Below, one piece after another: positions 56,252 through 64,000 of a stretch of 64,000 bases of DNA. How positions within the stretch are numbered: position 1 is the stretch's first letter; the number at the start of each line of letters is the position of its first letter. Position numbers and translations under genes: made by a program. The stretch comes from Bradyrhizobium cajani (GTDB lineage Bacteria; Pseudomonadota; Alphaproteobacteria; Rhizobiales; Xanthobacteraceae): NCBI RefSeq assembly GCF_009759665.1, contig NZ_WQNE01000031.1, positions 1 through 64,000 on the forward strand, read 5' to 3'. The notes below the pieces were generated by a model, which worked only from the letters and a program-made list of their open reading frames with translations, was not told where the DNA came from and did no database searches.

Positions 56252-57211
56252 ATGAATGGGTCAATGCCCCAGCATCACGCGGCTCGCGTCGAGGCCGCTA
56301 TTGCGTCAGGTCAGGCGGCAAGGTCCGCGCTCGTGGCCTCATGGCGCCGTTCATCCCGACTGCATCATCTCGATCCCTCCGGCCGCGGTTCGCCGCACCG
56401 GCTGACGGAAGCGGAACTCGGCCAGGCGCGCGAGCGCATCGCGCCGCTCCTGGCCGCCGCGCAAGGTGCGATGGACCGGCTCTACCAGGCGGTCGGTGCC
56501 GCCGGCTGCTGCGTGCTGCTCGCCGATGACGACGGCGTGCCGGTCGATCGCAGAGGCACGCCCGCGGATGATGCCACTTTTCAATCCTGGGGCCTGTGGA
56601 CCGGCGCGCTCTGGAGCGAGGAGCACGAGGGCACCAATGGTATCGGCACCTGCCTCGTCGAACAGCGCCCGCTGACGATCGACCGCGACCAGCATTTCTT
56701 CACGCGCAACACGCGCTTGAGCTGCACCGCCGTTCCGATCTACGACCACGAGGCGGCGCTTGCGGGCGTGCTTGACGTCTCGTCCTGCCGCGCCGACCGC
56801 ACCGACGCCTTCGCCAGCCTGATTGCGCTCGCGGCGGGCGAAGCGGCCAAGCGTATCGAGGCCGATCTGTTTCGCCGGGCCTTCGCCCATGCCCGCATCG
56901 TGCTGACGCAGGGCCCGGACGGCCAGTGCGGCGGCCTGATTGCGGTCGACGCGGACGATCTCGTGATCGGCGCAACCCGCTCCGCGCGGCTTGGACTTGG
57001 GATCGCACCCGGCCGGGCATTGCAGCCGATACCCGCCGCCGATCTGCTCGGCGGCGATACCGCGCACGACCATCTTGCCGGCGGTCAGCGCGCGGTGTTG
57101 CAGCGGGCGCTGCTTCGCGCCGGCGGCAACGTTTCGGCGGCCGCCAAGGCCCTCGGCGTCAGCCGCGCCACGCTGCACAGAAAGCTCAAGCGGTTCGAGC
57201 TGAACCACTGA
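56252..57211 (+). CDS. GAF plus Fis-type HTH transcriptional regulator (AcoR-like, no AAA+)
   Basis: 319 residues from MNGSMPQHHAARVE, with GGAGGAAAC upstream; a GTG 3 bases earlier is possible. An N-terminal helical region (SALVASWRRSSRLHHLDPSG) and a GAF domain at about 70-210 (SEEHEGTNGIGTCLVEQRPL, SCTAVPIYDHEAALAGVLDVS) match AcoR-type activators. A C-terminal Fis helix-turn-helix follows (LLRAGGNVSAAAKALGVSRA). The sigma-54 AAA+ domain of AcoR is absent, so it must work without sigma-54 activation. Probably it controls the following aldehyde dehydrogenase. Confidence 0.87.
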   Translation: MNGSMPQHHAARVEAAIASGQAARSALVASWRRSSRLHHLDPSGRGSPHRLTEAELGQARERIAPLLAAAQGAMDRLYQAVGAAGCCVLLADDDGVPVDRRGTPADDATFQSWGLWTGALWSEEHEGTNGIGTCLVEQRPLTIDRDQHFFTRNTRLSCTAVPIYDHEAALAGVLDVSSCRADRTDAFASLIALAAGEAAKRIEADLFRRAFAHARIVLTQGPDGQCGGLIAVDADDLVIGATRSARLGLGIAPGRALQPIPAADLLGGDTAHDHLAGGQRAVLQRALLRAGGNVSAAAKALGVSRATLHRKLKRFELNH

Positions 57212-57230
57212 GCCCTGCTGTTTCCTCAGC

Positions 57231-57340
57231 CGTCATTGCGCGGGTCCGTGCGAAGCGCGGCCCGATGACAGGCTCCGCGAAGCAATCCAGAATTCCTCCG
57301 CGGAGACAGTCTGGATTGCTTCGCTGCGCTCGCAATGACG
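57231..57340. repeat. Nested inverted repeat, Bradyrhizobium intergenic type
   Basis: Outer 10-bp arms CGTCATTGCG (57231-57240) and CGCAATGACG (57331-57340) enclose inner 13-bp arms CGAAGCAATCCAG (57278-57290) and CTGGATTGCTTCG (57311-57323). The element can fold into a long hairpin and lies just after the regulator stop. It is the type of palindromic repeat scattered through Bradyrhizobium genomes. Confidence 0.75.
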
Positions 57341-57385
57341 GCGTGGAAGCTGCGAGCCCTCCGTCTTGCATTGCCTCACCGCCGA

Positions 57386-57405
57386 CTGTCGCAGAACTGC
57401 GACAG
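57386..57405. promoter_or_regulatory. Perfect 20-bp palindrome, candidate operator of the aldehyde dehydrogenase
   Basis: CTGTCGCAG AA CTGCGACAG is fully symmetric and lies 116 bp before the aldehyde dehydrogenase ATG. No T-run follows, so it is not a terminator. Two direct TGTCGC half-sites also occur upstream of the regulator at 56173-56184. Likely the binding site of the adjacent Fis-type regulator. Confidence 0.55.
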
Positions 57406-57520
57406 GTCGGCCCGGCCATCGCTCCCGCCTGGGCTGACAGAAAACGCCTCCCGCGACATCGTCGGCGCAAGTCGTGACAACGCGACGAATTGCGCAGACA
57501 GCAAACATCGGGAGTGATCA

Positions 57521-59039
57521 ATGAACAAGGTGGAATTCCTCAGCGTCACCAAAGTTCCCTTCGCCGAACGTTATGACAACTTCATCGGCGGTAAATTCGT
57601 CGCGCCGATCTCCGGCAAATACTTCGACAACGCCTCGCCGGTGAACGGCCAGATCGTCTGTAAGATCGCACGCTCCGACGCGCAGGACGTCGAAGCAGCT
57701 CTCGACGCGGCGCATGCTGCCAAGGGCGCCTGGGGCCGCACCAGCGTGGCTGAGCGCGCCGCGATCCTGAACCGGATCGCCGACCGCATGGAAGAAAATC
57801 TCGAGCGTCTCGCCATTGCCGAGACCTGGGACAACGGCAAGCCGATCCGCGAGACTCGCGCTGCCGACCTGCCGCTCGCCATCGATCACTTCCGCTATTT
57901 CGCCGGCGTGGTGCGCGCGCAGGAAGGCTCGATCGGCGAGATCGACCACGACACCATCGCCTATCATTTCCACGAGCCGCTCGGCGTGGTCGGCCAGATC
58001 ATCCCCTGGAACTTCCCGCTGCTGATGGCCTGCTGGAAGCTTGCGCCTGCGCTTGCTGCAGGCAATTGCGTGGTGCTCAAGCCTGCCGAGCAGACCCCGG
58101 CCTCGATCATGGTCTGGGCCGAGATCATCGCCGATATCCTGCCGCCCGGCGTCCTCAACATCGTCAACGGTTTTGGTATCGAGGCCGGCAAGCCGCTCGC
58201 GTCCAGTCCCCGCATTGCCAAGATCGCCTTCACCGGCGAGACCACGACGGGCCGGCTGATCATGCAGTACGCCAGCCAGAACCTGATCCCGGTCACGCTG
58301 GAGCTCGGCGGCAAGTCGCCGAACATCTTCTTCAACGACGTCACCGCCGAGGACGACGATTTCTTCGACAAGGCGATCGAAGGCTTCGTCATGTTCGCGC
58401 TGAACCAGGGCGAAGTCTGCACCTGTCCGAGCCGGGCGCTGGTCCACGCCGACATCTATGACCGCTTCATGGAGCGGGCGCTGAAGCGCGTCGCCGCGAT
58501 CAAGCAGGGCGATCCGCGCGACGCCACCACCATGATCGGCGCGCAGGCCTCGGGCGAGCAGCTGGCCAAGATCCTCTCCTATATCGACATCGGCAAGCAG
58601 GAGGGCGCGAAGGTGCTGGCCGGCGGCGGCCGCGCTGAGCTCGCGGGCGATCTTGCCGGCGGCTTCTACGTCCAGCCGACCGTGTTCGAGGGCCACAACA
58701 AGATGCGGATCTTCCAGGAGGAGATCTTCGGCCCCGTCGTCTCGGTCACGACCTTCAAGACCGACGAGGAGGCACTCGCGATCGCCAACGACACGCTCTA
58801 TGGCCTCGGCGCCGGTGTCTGGAGCCTGCGATGCCAATCGCTGCTACCGCTTCGGCCGGGCAATCCAGGCCGGCCGCGTCTGGACGAACTGCTATCATGC
58901 CTATCCCGCACATGCGGCCTTCGGCGGCTACAAACAGTCGGGCGTCGGGCGCGAGACCCACAAGATGATGCTCGATCACTACCAGCAGACCAAGAACCTC
59001 CTGGTCAGCTACAGCCCGAAGAAGCTCGGCTTCTTCTGA
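57521..59039 (+). pseudogene. Aldehyde dehydrogenase (AcoD/ExaC type) broken by a one-base frameshift
   Basis: Read through a single inserted base at about 58827, this is a 505-residue NAD-dependent aldehyde dehydrogenase, the length of acetaldehyde dehydrogenase AcoD. Motifs are PWNFPLLMACWKLAPALAAG, LELGGKSPNIFF, the catalytic Cys at about 300 in NQGEVCTCPSRAL and EEIFGPVVSVTTF. At AGCCTGCGATGCC (expected AGCCGCGATGCC, giving WSRDANRC) the frame shifts, and the last 70 residues (AFGGYKQSGVGRETHKM) continue in another frame. Unshifted, the frame runs on into the next gene, which is an artefact. Whether the insertion is real or a sequencing error is open. Confidence 0.85.
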
Positions 59040-59049
59040 TCGGCGGAGG

Positions 59050-59079
59050 AGAGGGCGGCGCAATCCTGCGCCGCTCTCT
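59050..59079 (+). terminator. Hairpin terminator after the aldehyde dehydrogenase
   Basis: A 13-bp stem (AGAGGGCGGCGCA against TGCGCCGCTCTCT, one mismatch) with an ATCC loop, 11 bp past the true stop. Its place inside the apparent long fused frame supports two separate genes. Confidence 0.65.
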
Positions 59080-59200
59080 TGCCGGCCGGGCCTGCCGTCA
59101 TCCGTCTGTCAGGGAATTGAGACAAGACGGGAGCGCTGAACTTTATCGGTTCGGCGCGTGTGGCATCGAAGCGATGCCGGGCAAAGACGGAGGCTTGGCG

Positions 59201-60589
59201 ATGCGGGACGGTCCTTCACGACGGAACGCGTGTGTTGGCGCGATGCTGGTCGGTGCGGCGGCTTTGGCCCTGTTGCCGCCATCGATGGCCTTCGCACAAA
59301 CCGCTGCGGCGCCCGCCGGCGCCAAACCGTTCCTGACCGTTGATGGAAAGGCGCCACTGATCCTCGGACATCGCGGCCTGCCTGGACTGGTCGCTGAAGA
59401 GACCGAGCCGTCATATGACCTTGCCGCAGCGCTGGGAACCGACGCGCTCGAAGAGGACCTGCACCTCACCAAGGACTGCGTGCTAGTGGTACGTCACAAT
59501 CCCTGGCTGAGCGACAACACCAACGTTGCCGAGGTGGCGAAGACCAATGCGGCTGTTGCGGCCCGCAAGCGCACGGTGCCCGGCGTGCGCGTCAAGGCTC
59601 CGTCTGCGACCGGCGTGCCCGCCGATTACCTGACGGATCTTACCGATCCAACCGATCCCAAATCAGTGCTGAAATCGCTGATCGTTGACGGTGAAGATCA
59701 TACCAATGACTGGTCGATCACCGACTTCACCATGGCCGAGCTGAAGCAATGGATCGCCGGCACCACCTATGATGCGGCCAACGAAAGGCCGAAGGTCTTC
59801 AACGGCAAGTTCCCGGTCATCAGCTTCCAGGACGTCATCGACATCGCCAAGGCCAAGAGCAGGGCGACGGGGCGTACGATCCTCGTCTATCCCGAAACCA
59901 AGAACCCGACCTGGAACAATACCCAGGCGATTGCGAATGGCTGCGGCGCGCCCGGCAGCCATCCGCTTGAGGATGCCCTGATCAAGATCGTCAAGGACAA
60001 TGATCTCAACACCAAGGATGCGCCCATCCTCGTTCAGAGCTTCGAGCCCGGCAGCCTGAAATATATGCGCAGCCATGGCCTTCAGACGCAGCAGGTGCAG
60101 CTCATCGACGGCAACGGGATCGACTTCAAGACCGGCAAGGTCCTCCTCGACAACATCACCAATTCGCGTCCATTCGACTGGACGGTTGCGAGCGACGCCC
60201 GCTTGTACGACGCGATGCTGACGCCCGAGGGCCTTGCCGAGATCAAGACCTATGCCGACGGCATCGGCCCGTGGAAGCCCTACATCGTTCCGCTCAAGAT
60301 TGCGCCGTGGAAGGACCGCAACGCCGACGGCACGCCCTACAAGGGATCGACGCCGGACGCTTCGACGCAGGAGGCGACCAGCCTGATCGCGGACGCGCAC
60401 AAGCTCGGCCTGTTCGTGCATGTCTTCACCTTCCGGAACGAGAAGAAATATCTGGCCGCCGACTATCGCGGTGATCCAAGCCTTGAATATCTCAAATTTT
60501 TCCGACTTGGCGTCGATGGGGTCTTCACCGACTTCACGCATACCGGCGTTGCCGCCCGCGCAGCGTATTTGCGAGAACTCGGCTGGTAG
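59201..60589 (+). CDS. Secreted glycerophosphodiester phosphodiesterase
   Basis: 462 residues from MRDGPSRRNACVGAMLVGAA, a signal peptide cleaved near AFAQTA, with GGAGG 7 bases before the ATG. The catalytic HRG is at residues 57-59 (LILGHRGLPG), followed by EEDLHLTKDC and VVRHNPWL with the second His. C-terminal blocks such as FVHVFTFRNEKKYLAADY and GVDGVFTDF fit GlpQ-type enzymes, which release glycerol-3-phosphate from phospholipid head groups in the periplasm. The same frame is open back into the aldehyde dehydrogenase because of the frameshift there. Confidence 0.9.
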   Translation: MRDGPSRRNACVGAMLVGAAALALLPPSMAFAQTAAAPAGAKPFLTVDGKAPLILGHRGLPGLVAEETEPSYDLAAALGTDALEEDLHLTKDCVLVVRHNPWLSDNTNVAEVAKTNAAVAARKRTVPGVRVKAPSATGVPADYLTDLTDPTDPKSVLKSLIVDGEDHTNDWSITDFTMAELKQWIAGTTYDAANERPKVFNGKFPVISFQDVIDIAKAKSRATGRTILVYPETKNPTWNNTQAIANGCGAPGSHPLEDALIKIVKDNDLNTKDAPILVQSFEPGSLKYMRSHGLQTQQVQLIDGNGIDFKTGKVLLDNITNSRPFDWTVASDARLYDAMLTPEGLAEIKTYADGIGPWKPYIVPLKIAPWKDRNADGTPYKGSTPDASTQEATSLIADAHKLGLFVHVFTFRNEKKYLAADYRGDPSLEYLKFFRLGVDGVFTDFTHTGVAARAAYLRELGW

Positions 60590-60843
60590 GCGAAACGGCG
60601 AATCGGACCGGCGCTCTCGTTTCGGATCTGAACGTAACCGTGTCTGATTTAGCTGCGTCGGCTGCTTGCACCCGCTTCGCTGGTGGGGAGCTAATGTTGC
60701 CCAATCAAGCCTAAAGGTTTTGCAAAGTTTCGGCCACGTTGCACTGCGGCATAATGAAAATCGTGCCATGCCGCCGCGGTGCTTTCCAAGGGCGTTTGAC
60801 TTGGGTTAGAGAGGGCAGAAGTTTTCTCTGACCCGGAATTCCC
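60590..60843. other. 254-bp region upstream of pdhA
   Basis: No gene seen. It probably contains the pdhA promoter, as it separates the phosphodiesterase from the pyruvate dehydrogenase genes. I found no clear regulator site. Confidence 0.4.
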
Positions 60844-61866
60844 ATGGCCGCACCCAAGAAAGCCGCCGCAGGCGCAGCACAGGACAAGACCAACGGCGGC
60901 TCGCCCCCGGAATTCACGAGGGAGCAGGAGCTGAAGGCGCTCCGCGACATGCTCCTGATCCGGCGGTTCGAGGAAAAGGCCGGCCAGCTCTACGGCATGG
61001 GCGCGATCGGCGGATTCTGTCATCTCTATATCGGCCAGGAGGCCGTGGTGGTCGGCATGCAGATGGCGCTGAAGCAGGGCGATCAGGTCATCACCGGTTA
61101 CCGCGATCACGGACACATGCTCGCCACCGGCATGGACGCCAACGGCGTCATGGCCGAGCTCACGGGACGCCGCGGCGGCTATTCCAAGGGCAAGGGCGGC
61201 TCCATGCACATGTTCAGCAAGGAGAAGCACTTCTACGGCGGCCACGGCATCGTCGGCGCCCAGGTCTCGCTCGGCACCGGGCTTGCTTTCGCCAATCACT
61301 ATCGCGGCAACGACAATGTCAGCGTCACCTATTTCGGCGACGGCGCGGCCAACCAGGGCCAGGTCTATGAGAGCTTCAACATGGCGGAGCTCTGGAAGCT
61401 GCCGGTGATCTACGTCATCGAGAACAATCGCTACGCCATGGGAACGTCAGTCTCGCGCGCCTCGGCGCAGCAGGATTTTTCCAAGCGTGGCGCGTCCTTC
61501 AACATTCCCGGCATGCAGGTCGACGGCATGGACGTCCGCGCCGTGAAGGCCGCGGGCGAGGAGGCGGCGGCCTGGTGCCGCGCCGGCAAGGGCCCCTACA
61601 TCCTGGAGATGCAGACCTACCGCTATCGCGGTCACTCGATGTCCGACCCTGCAAAATATCGCACGCGCGAGGAGGTCGAGAAGGTCCGCCACGACCAGGA
61701 CCCGATCGAGCAGGTGCGCAACCGCCTCTTGGCGGCCAAGGTCAGCGAGCAGGATCTGAAGGCGATCGACGCCGAAGTGCGCGACATCGTCAACGCCTCC
61801 GCCGATTTCGCCCAGCATGATCCCGAGCCGGATGCCGCCGAGCTCTGGACCGACGTTTATCGCTAA
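60844..61866 (+). CDS. pdhA: Pyruvate dehydrogenase E1 component, alpha subunit
   Basis: 340 residues with an Ala/Lys-rich head. E1-alpha binds thiamine diphosphate and, with PdhB, decarboxylates pyruvate. The TPP motif is FGDGAANQGQVYESFNMAELW through VIENNRYAMG. Also seen are GGFCHLYIGQEAVVVG, the GHGIVGAQVSLGTGLAF segment and the phosphorylation-loop-like YRYRGHSMSDP. pdhB follows after 30 bp. Confidence 0.97.
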   Translation: MAAPKKAAAGAAQDKTNGGSPPEFTREQELKALRDMLLIRRFEEKAGQLYGMGAIGGFCHLYIGQEAVVVGMQMALKQGDQVITGYRDHGHMLATGMDANGVMAELTGRRGGYSKGKGGSMHMFSKEKHFYGGHGIVGAQVSLGTGLAFANHYRGNDNVSVTYFGDGAANQGQVYESFNMAELWKLPVIYVIENNRYAMGTSVSRASAQQDFSKRGASFNIPGMQVDGMDVRAVKAAGEEAAAWCRAGKGPYILEMQTYRYRGHSMSDPAKYRTREEVEKVRHDQDPIEQVRNRLLAAKVSEQDLKAIDAEVRDIVNASADFAQHDPEPDAAELWTDVYR

Positions 61867-61896
61867 GACGCGCGCAAGCTTTCTTTTGGAGTCGAT

Positions 61897-63285
<1,389 letters not shown>

Positions 63286-63288
63286 ACC

Positions 63289-63591
63289 ATGGCGGGCCCG
63301 AAGGAGCAGCCACTGCCGCCCGACGTCATGACCCGCGAGGACGCGGTCGAGATCCTGCGCGTGTTCGTGCTGGACGGCGGGTTGTCGATGGCGTTCCAGC
63401 GCGCCTTCGAGGAGCCGGACATGTGGGGCCTGCTGCTCGTCGATCTCGCCCGCCACGCCGCGCGCGCCTATGCGCGCGAGAGCGAATATACCGAGGAGGA
63501 TGCCCTCAACCGGATCCTGGAGATGTTCCAGGCCGAGATCGAGCGTCCCACCGACACCGGCACCACGACGCCGCGCGGCAAGGGGCACTGA
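63289..63591 (+). CDS. DUF5076 domain-containing protein
   Basis: 100 residues. MAGPKEQPLPPDVMTREDAV and AFEEPDMWGLLLVDLARHAARAY match DUF5076. It is mostly helical and soluble. The ATG comes 3 bases after the pdhB stop, so it is in the pdh transcript. Function unknown; its placement suggests a link with the dehydrogenase complex. Confidence 0.85.
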   Translation: MAGPKEQPLPPDVMTREDAVEILRVFVLDGGLSMAFQRAFEEPDMWGLLLVDLARHAARAYARESEYTEEDALNRILEMFQAEIERPTDTGTTTPRGKGH

Positions 63592-63593
63592 CA

Positions 63594-64000
63594 GTGGCGA
63601 TCGAATCCCATCACTACGACTTCATGCTCGAGGCGATCCGCGAGGCGGAGGCATCGATCGCGCAGGGCGGCCTGCCGATCGGCGCGGTGCTGACCCGCGA
63701 CAACAAGGTCATCGCCCGTGGCCACAACAACCGCGTGCAGGAGAACAACGTGATCCTGCACGGCGAGATGAGCTGCCTGCGCGAGGCGGGCGCGATCACG
63801 TTCCATGACACCGTCATGTACACTACGCTGTCGCCATGCTCGATGTGCGCCGGCGCGCTCGCGCTGTTCAAGGTCAAGCTGGTAGTGATCGGGGAATCCG
63901 TCACCTTCGAGGGATCCAAGGACATCCTCGACAAGTTCGGCATCCCCTGGATCGACCTTGCCGACGACCGCTCCATCACCATGATGAAGAATTGGCGTTC
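63594..64000 (+). CDS. Cytosine deaminase, yeast FCY1-like type, partial
   Basis: 135 codons before the right edge, starting at a GTG (63594) 2 bases after the DUF5076 stop, with AAGGGG upstream. The zinc site is HGEMSCLREAG (His and catalytic Glu) and TLSPCSMCAGAL (Cys pair). The wording around both, including GGLPIGAVL and ARGHNNR, resembles yeast cytosine deaminase more than guanine or tRNA deaminases. It would convert cytosine to uracil in salvage. It sits inside the pdh gene run before the expected pdhC. Confidence 0.8.
   Translation, partial: MAIESHHYDFMLEAIREAEASIAQGGLPIGAVLTRDNKVIARGHNNRVQENNVILHGEMSCLREAGAITFHDTVMYTTLSPCSMCAGALALFKVKLVVIGESVTFEGSKDILDKFGIPWIDLADDRSITMMKNWR

Noticed and set aside
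57521..60589. A single 1022-residue aldehyde dehydrogenase-phosphodiesterase fusion
   Set aside because: The middle part is a frame-shifted reading of the dehydrogenase tail. A terminator hairpin, a GGAGG site and a signal peptide separate the two genes.
60711..60722. FixK-like TTG...TCAA pair upstream of pdhA
   Set aside because: The half-sites are two bases too close to form a 14-bp box.
60720..60760. Sigma-70 promoter for pdhA at a TTGCA / ATAATG pair
   Set aside because: The two elements are either too close or about 25 bp apart.

Overview
The window is GC-rich, tightly packed alphaproteobacterial chromosome. Gene content and gene order point to Bradyrhizobium or a close relative: gltA-gltX, comEC, lexA, moeA, moaC-trpC-trpD-ppiD, tpiA-secG-pyrG-kdsA, eno-ftsB-pdhA-pdhB, a FixK-like box and Bradyrhizobium-style intergenic palindromes. 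I saw no tRNA or rRNA gene, transposase, phage gene or CRISPR array. Both ends cut a gene: an ABC substrate-binding protein on the left and a cytosine deaminase on the right.

Layout. 1-3.7 kb: a sugar ABC binding protein and its ROK repressor, a GST-like protein and a frameshifted hypothetical gene. 3.8-8.9 kb: gltA and gltX (minus), then divergent glnS plus an NTF2-like gene. 9-15.5 kb: a DUF1326 protein, an RNase Z-like hydrolase, a glutamine synthetase of actinobacterial appearance with a 60-residue neighbour, an SPW membrane protein, an MHS transporter and a DUF2171 protein. 15.6-22.6 kb: comEC, a double-GAF protein, small hypotheticals, lexA with an SOS box, moeA. 22.7-30.5 kb: a YihX-like phosphatase with an alpha-hydroxy-acid oxidase, a CtpA protease, an SDR, a membrane GGDEF-EAL protein and a lone Flp pilin. 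30.5-34.8 kb: the minus-strand run ppiD-trpD-trpC-moaC. 35-43.3 kb: tpiA, secG, pyrG, a TPR/SPINDLY-type glycosyltransferase, NIPSNAP, kdsA, MFS. 43.4-46.9 kb: a glutaminase-STAS-cNMP-binding fusion, queF and a Vgb-like propeller. 47-51.3 kb: eno, an MDR oxidoreductase, a Tat-exported metallo-beta-lactamase-fold protein, an FMN reductase. 51.5-55.6 kb: serine esterase plus Baeyer-Villiger monooxygenase, with a divergent AraC regulator. 55.7-60.6 kb: ftsB, a GAF-Fis regulator, an aldehyde dehydrogenase with a one-base frameshift and a secreted glycerophosphodiester phosphodiesterase. 60.8-64 kb: pdhA, pdhB, a DUF5076 protein and a yeast-type cytosine deaminase.

How it fits together. The essential genes form a conserved Rhizobiales backbone, and accessory modules lie between its blocks. 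The best candidates for a lesser-known system are: (1) the aldehyde module at 56.2-59.0 kb, where a Fis-type regulator without an AAA+ domain sits under a FixK-like box and a perfect 20-bp palindrome precedes the dehydrogenase; (2) the Baeyer-Villiger monooxygenase/esterase/AraC set, which could turn a ketone into an ester and then an alcohol plus acid; (3) the three-domain glutaminase fusion. All functions are read from sequence motifs and remembered family features; no database search was run.
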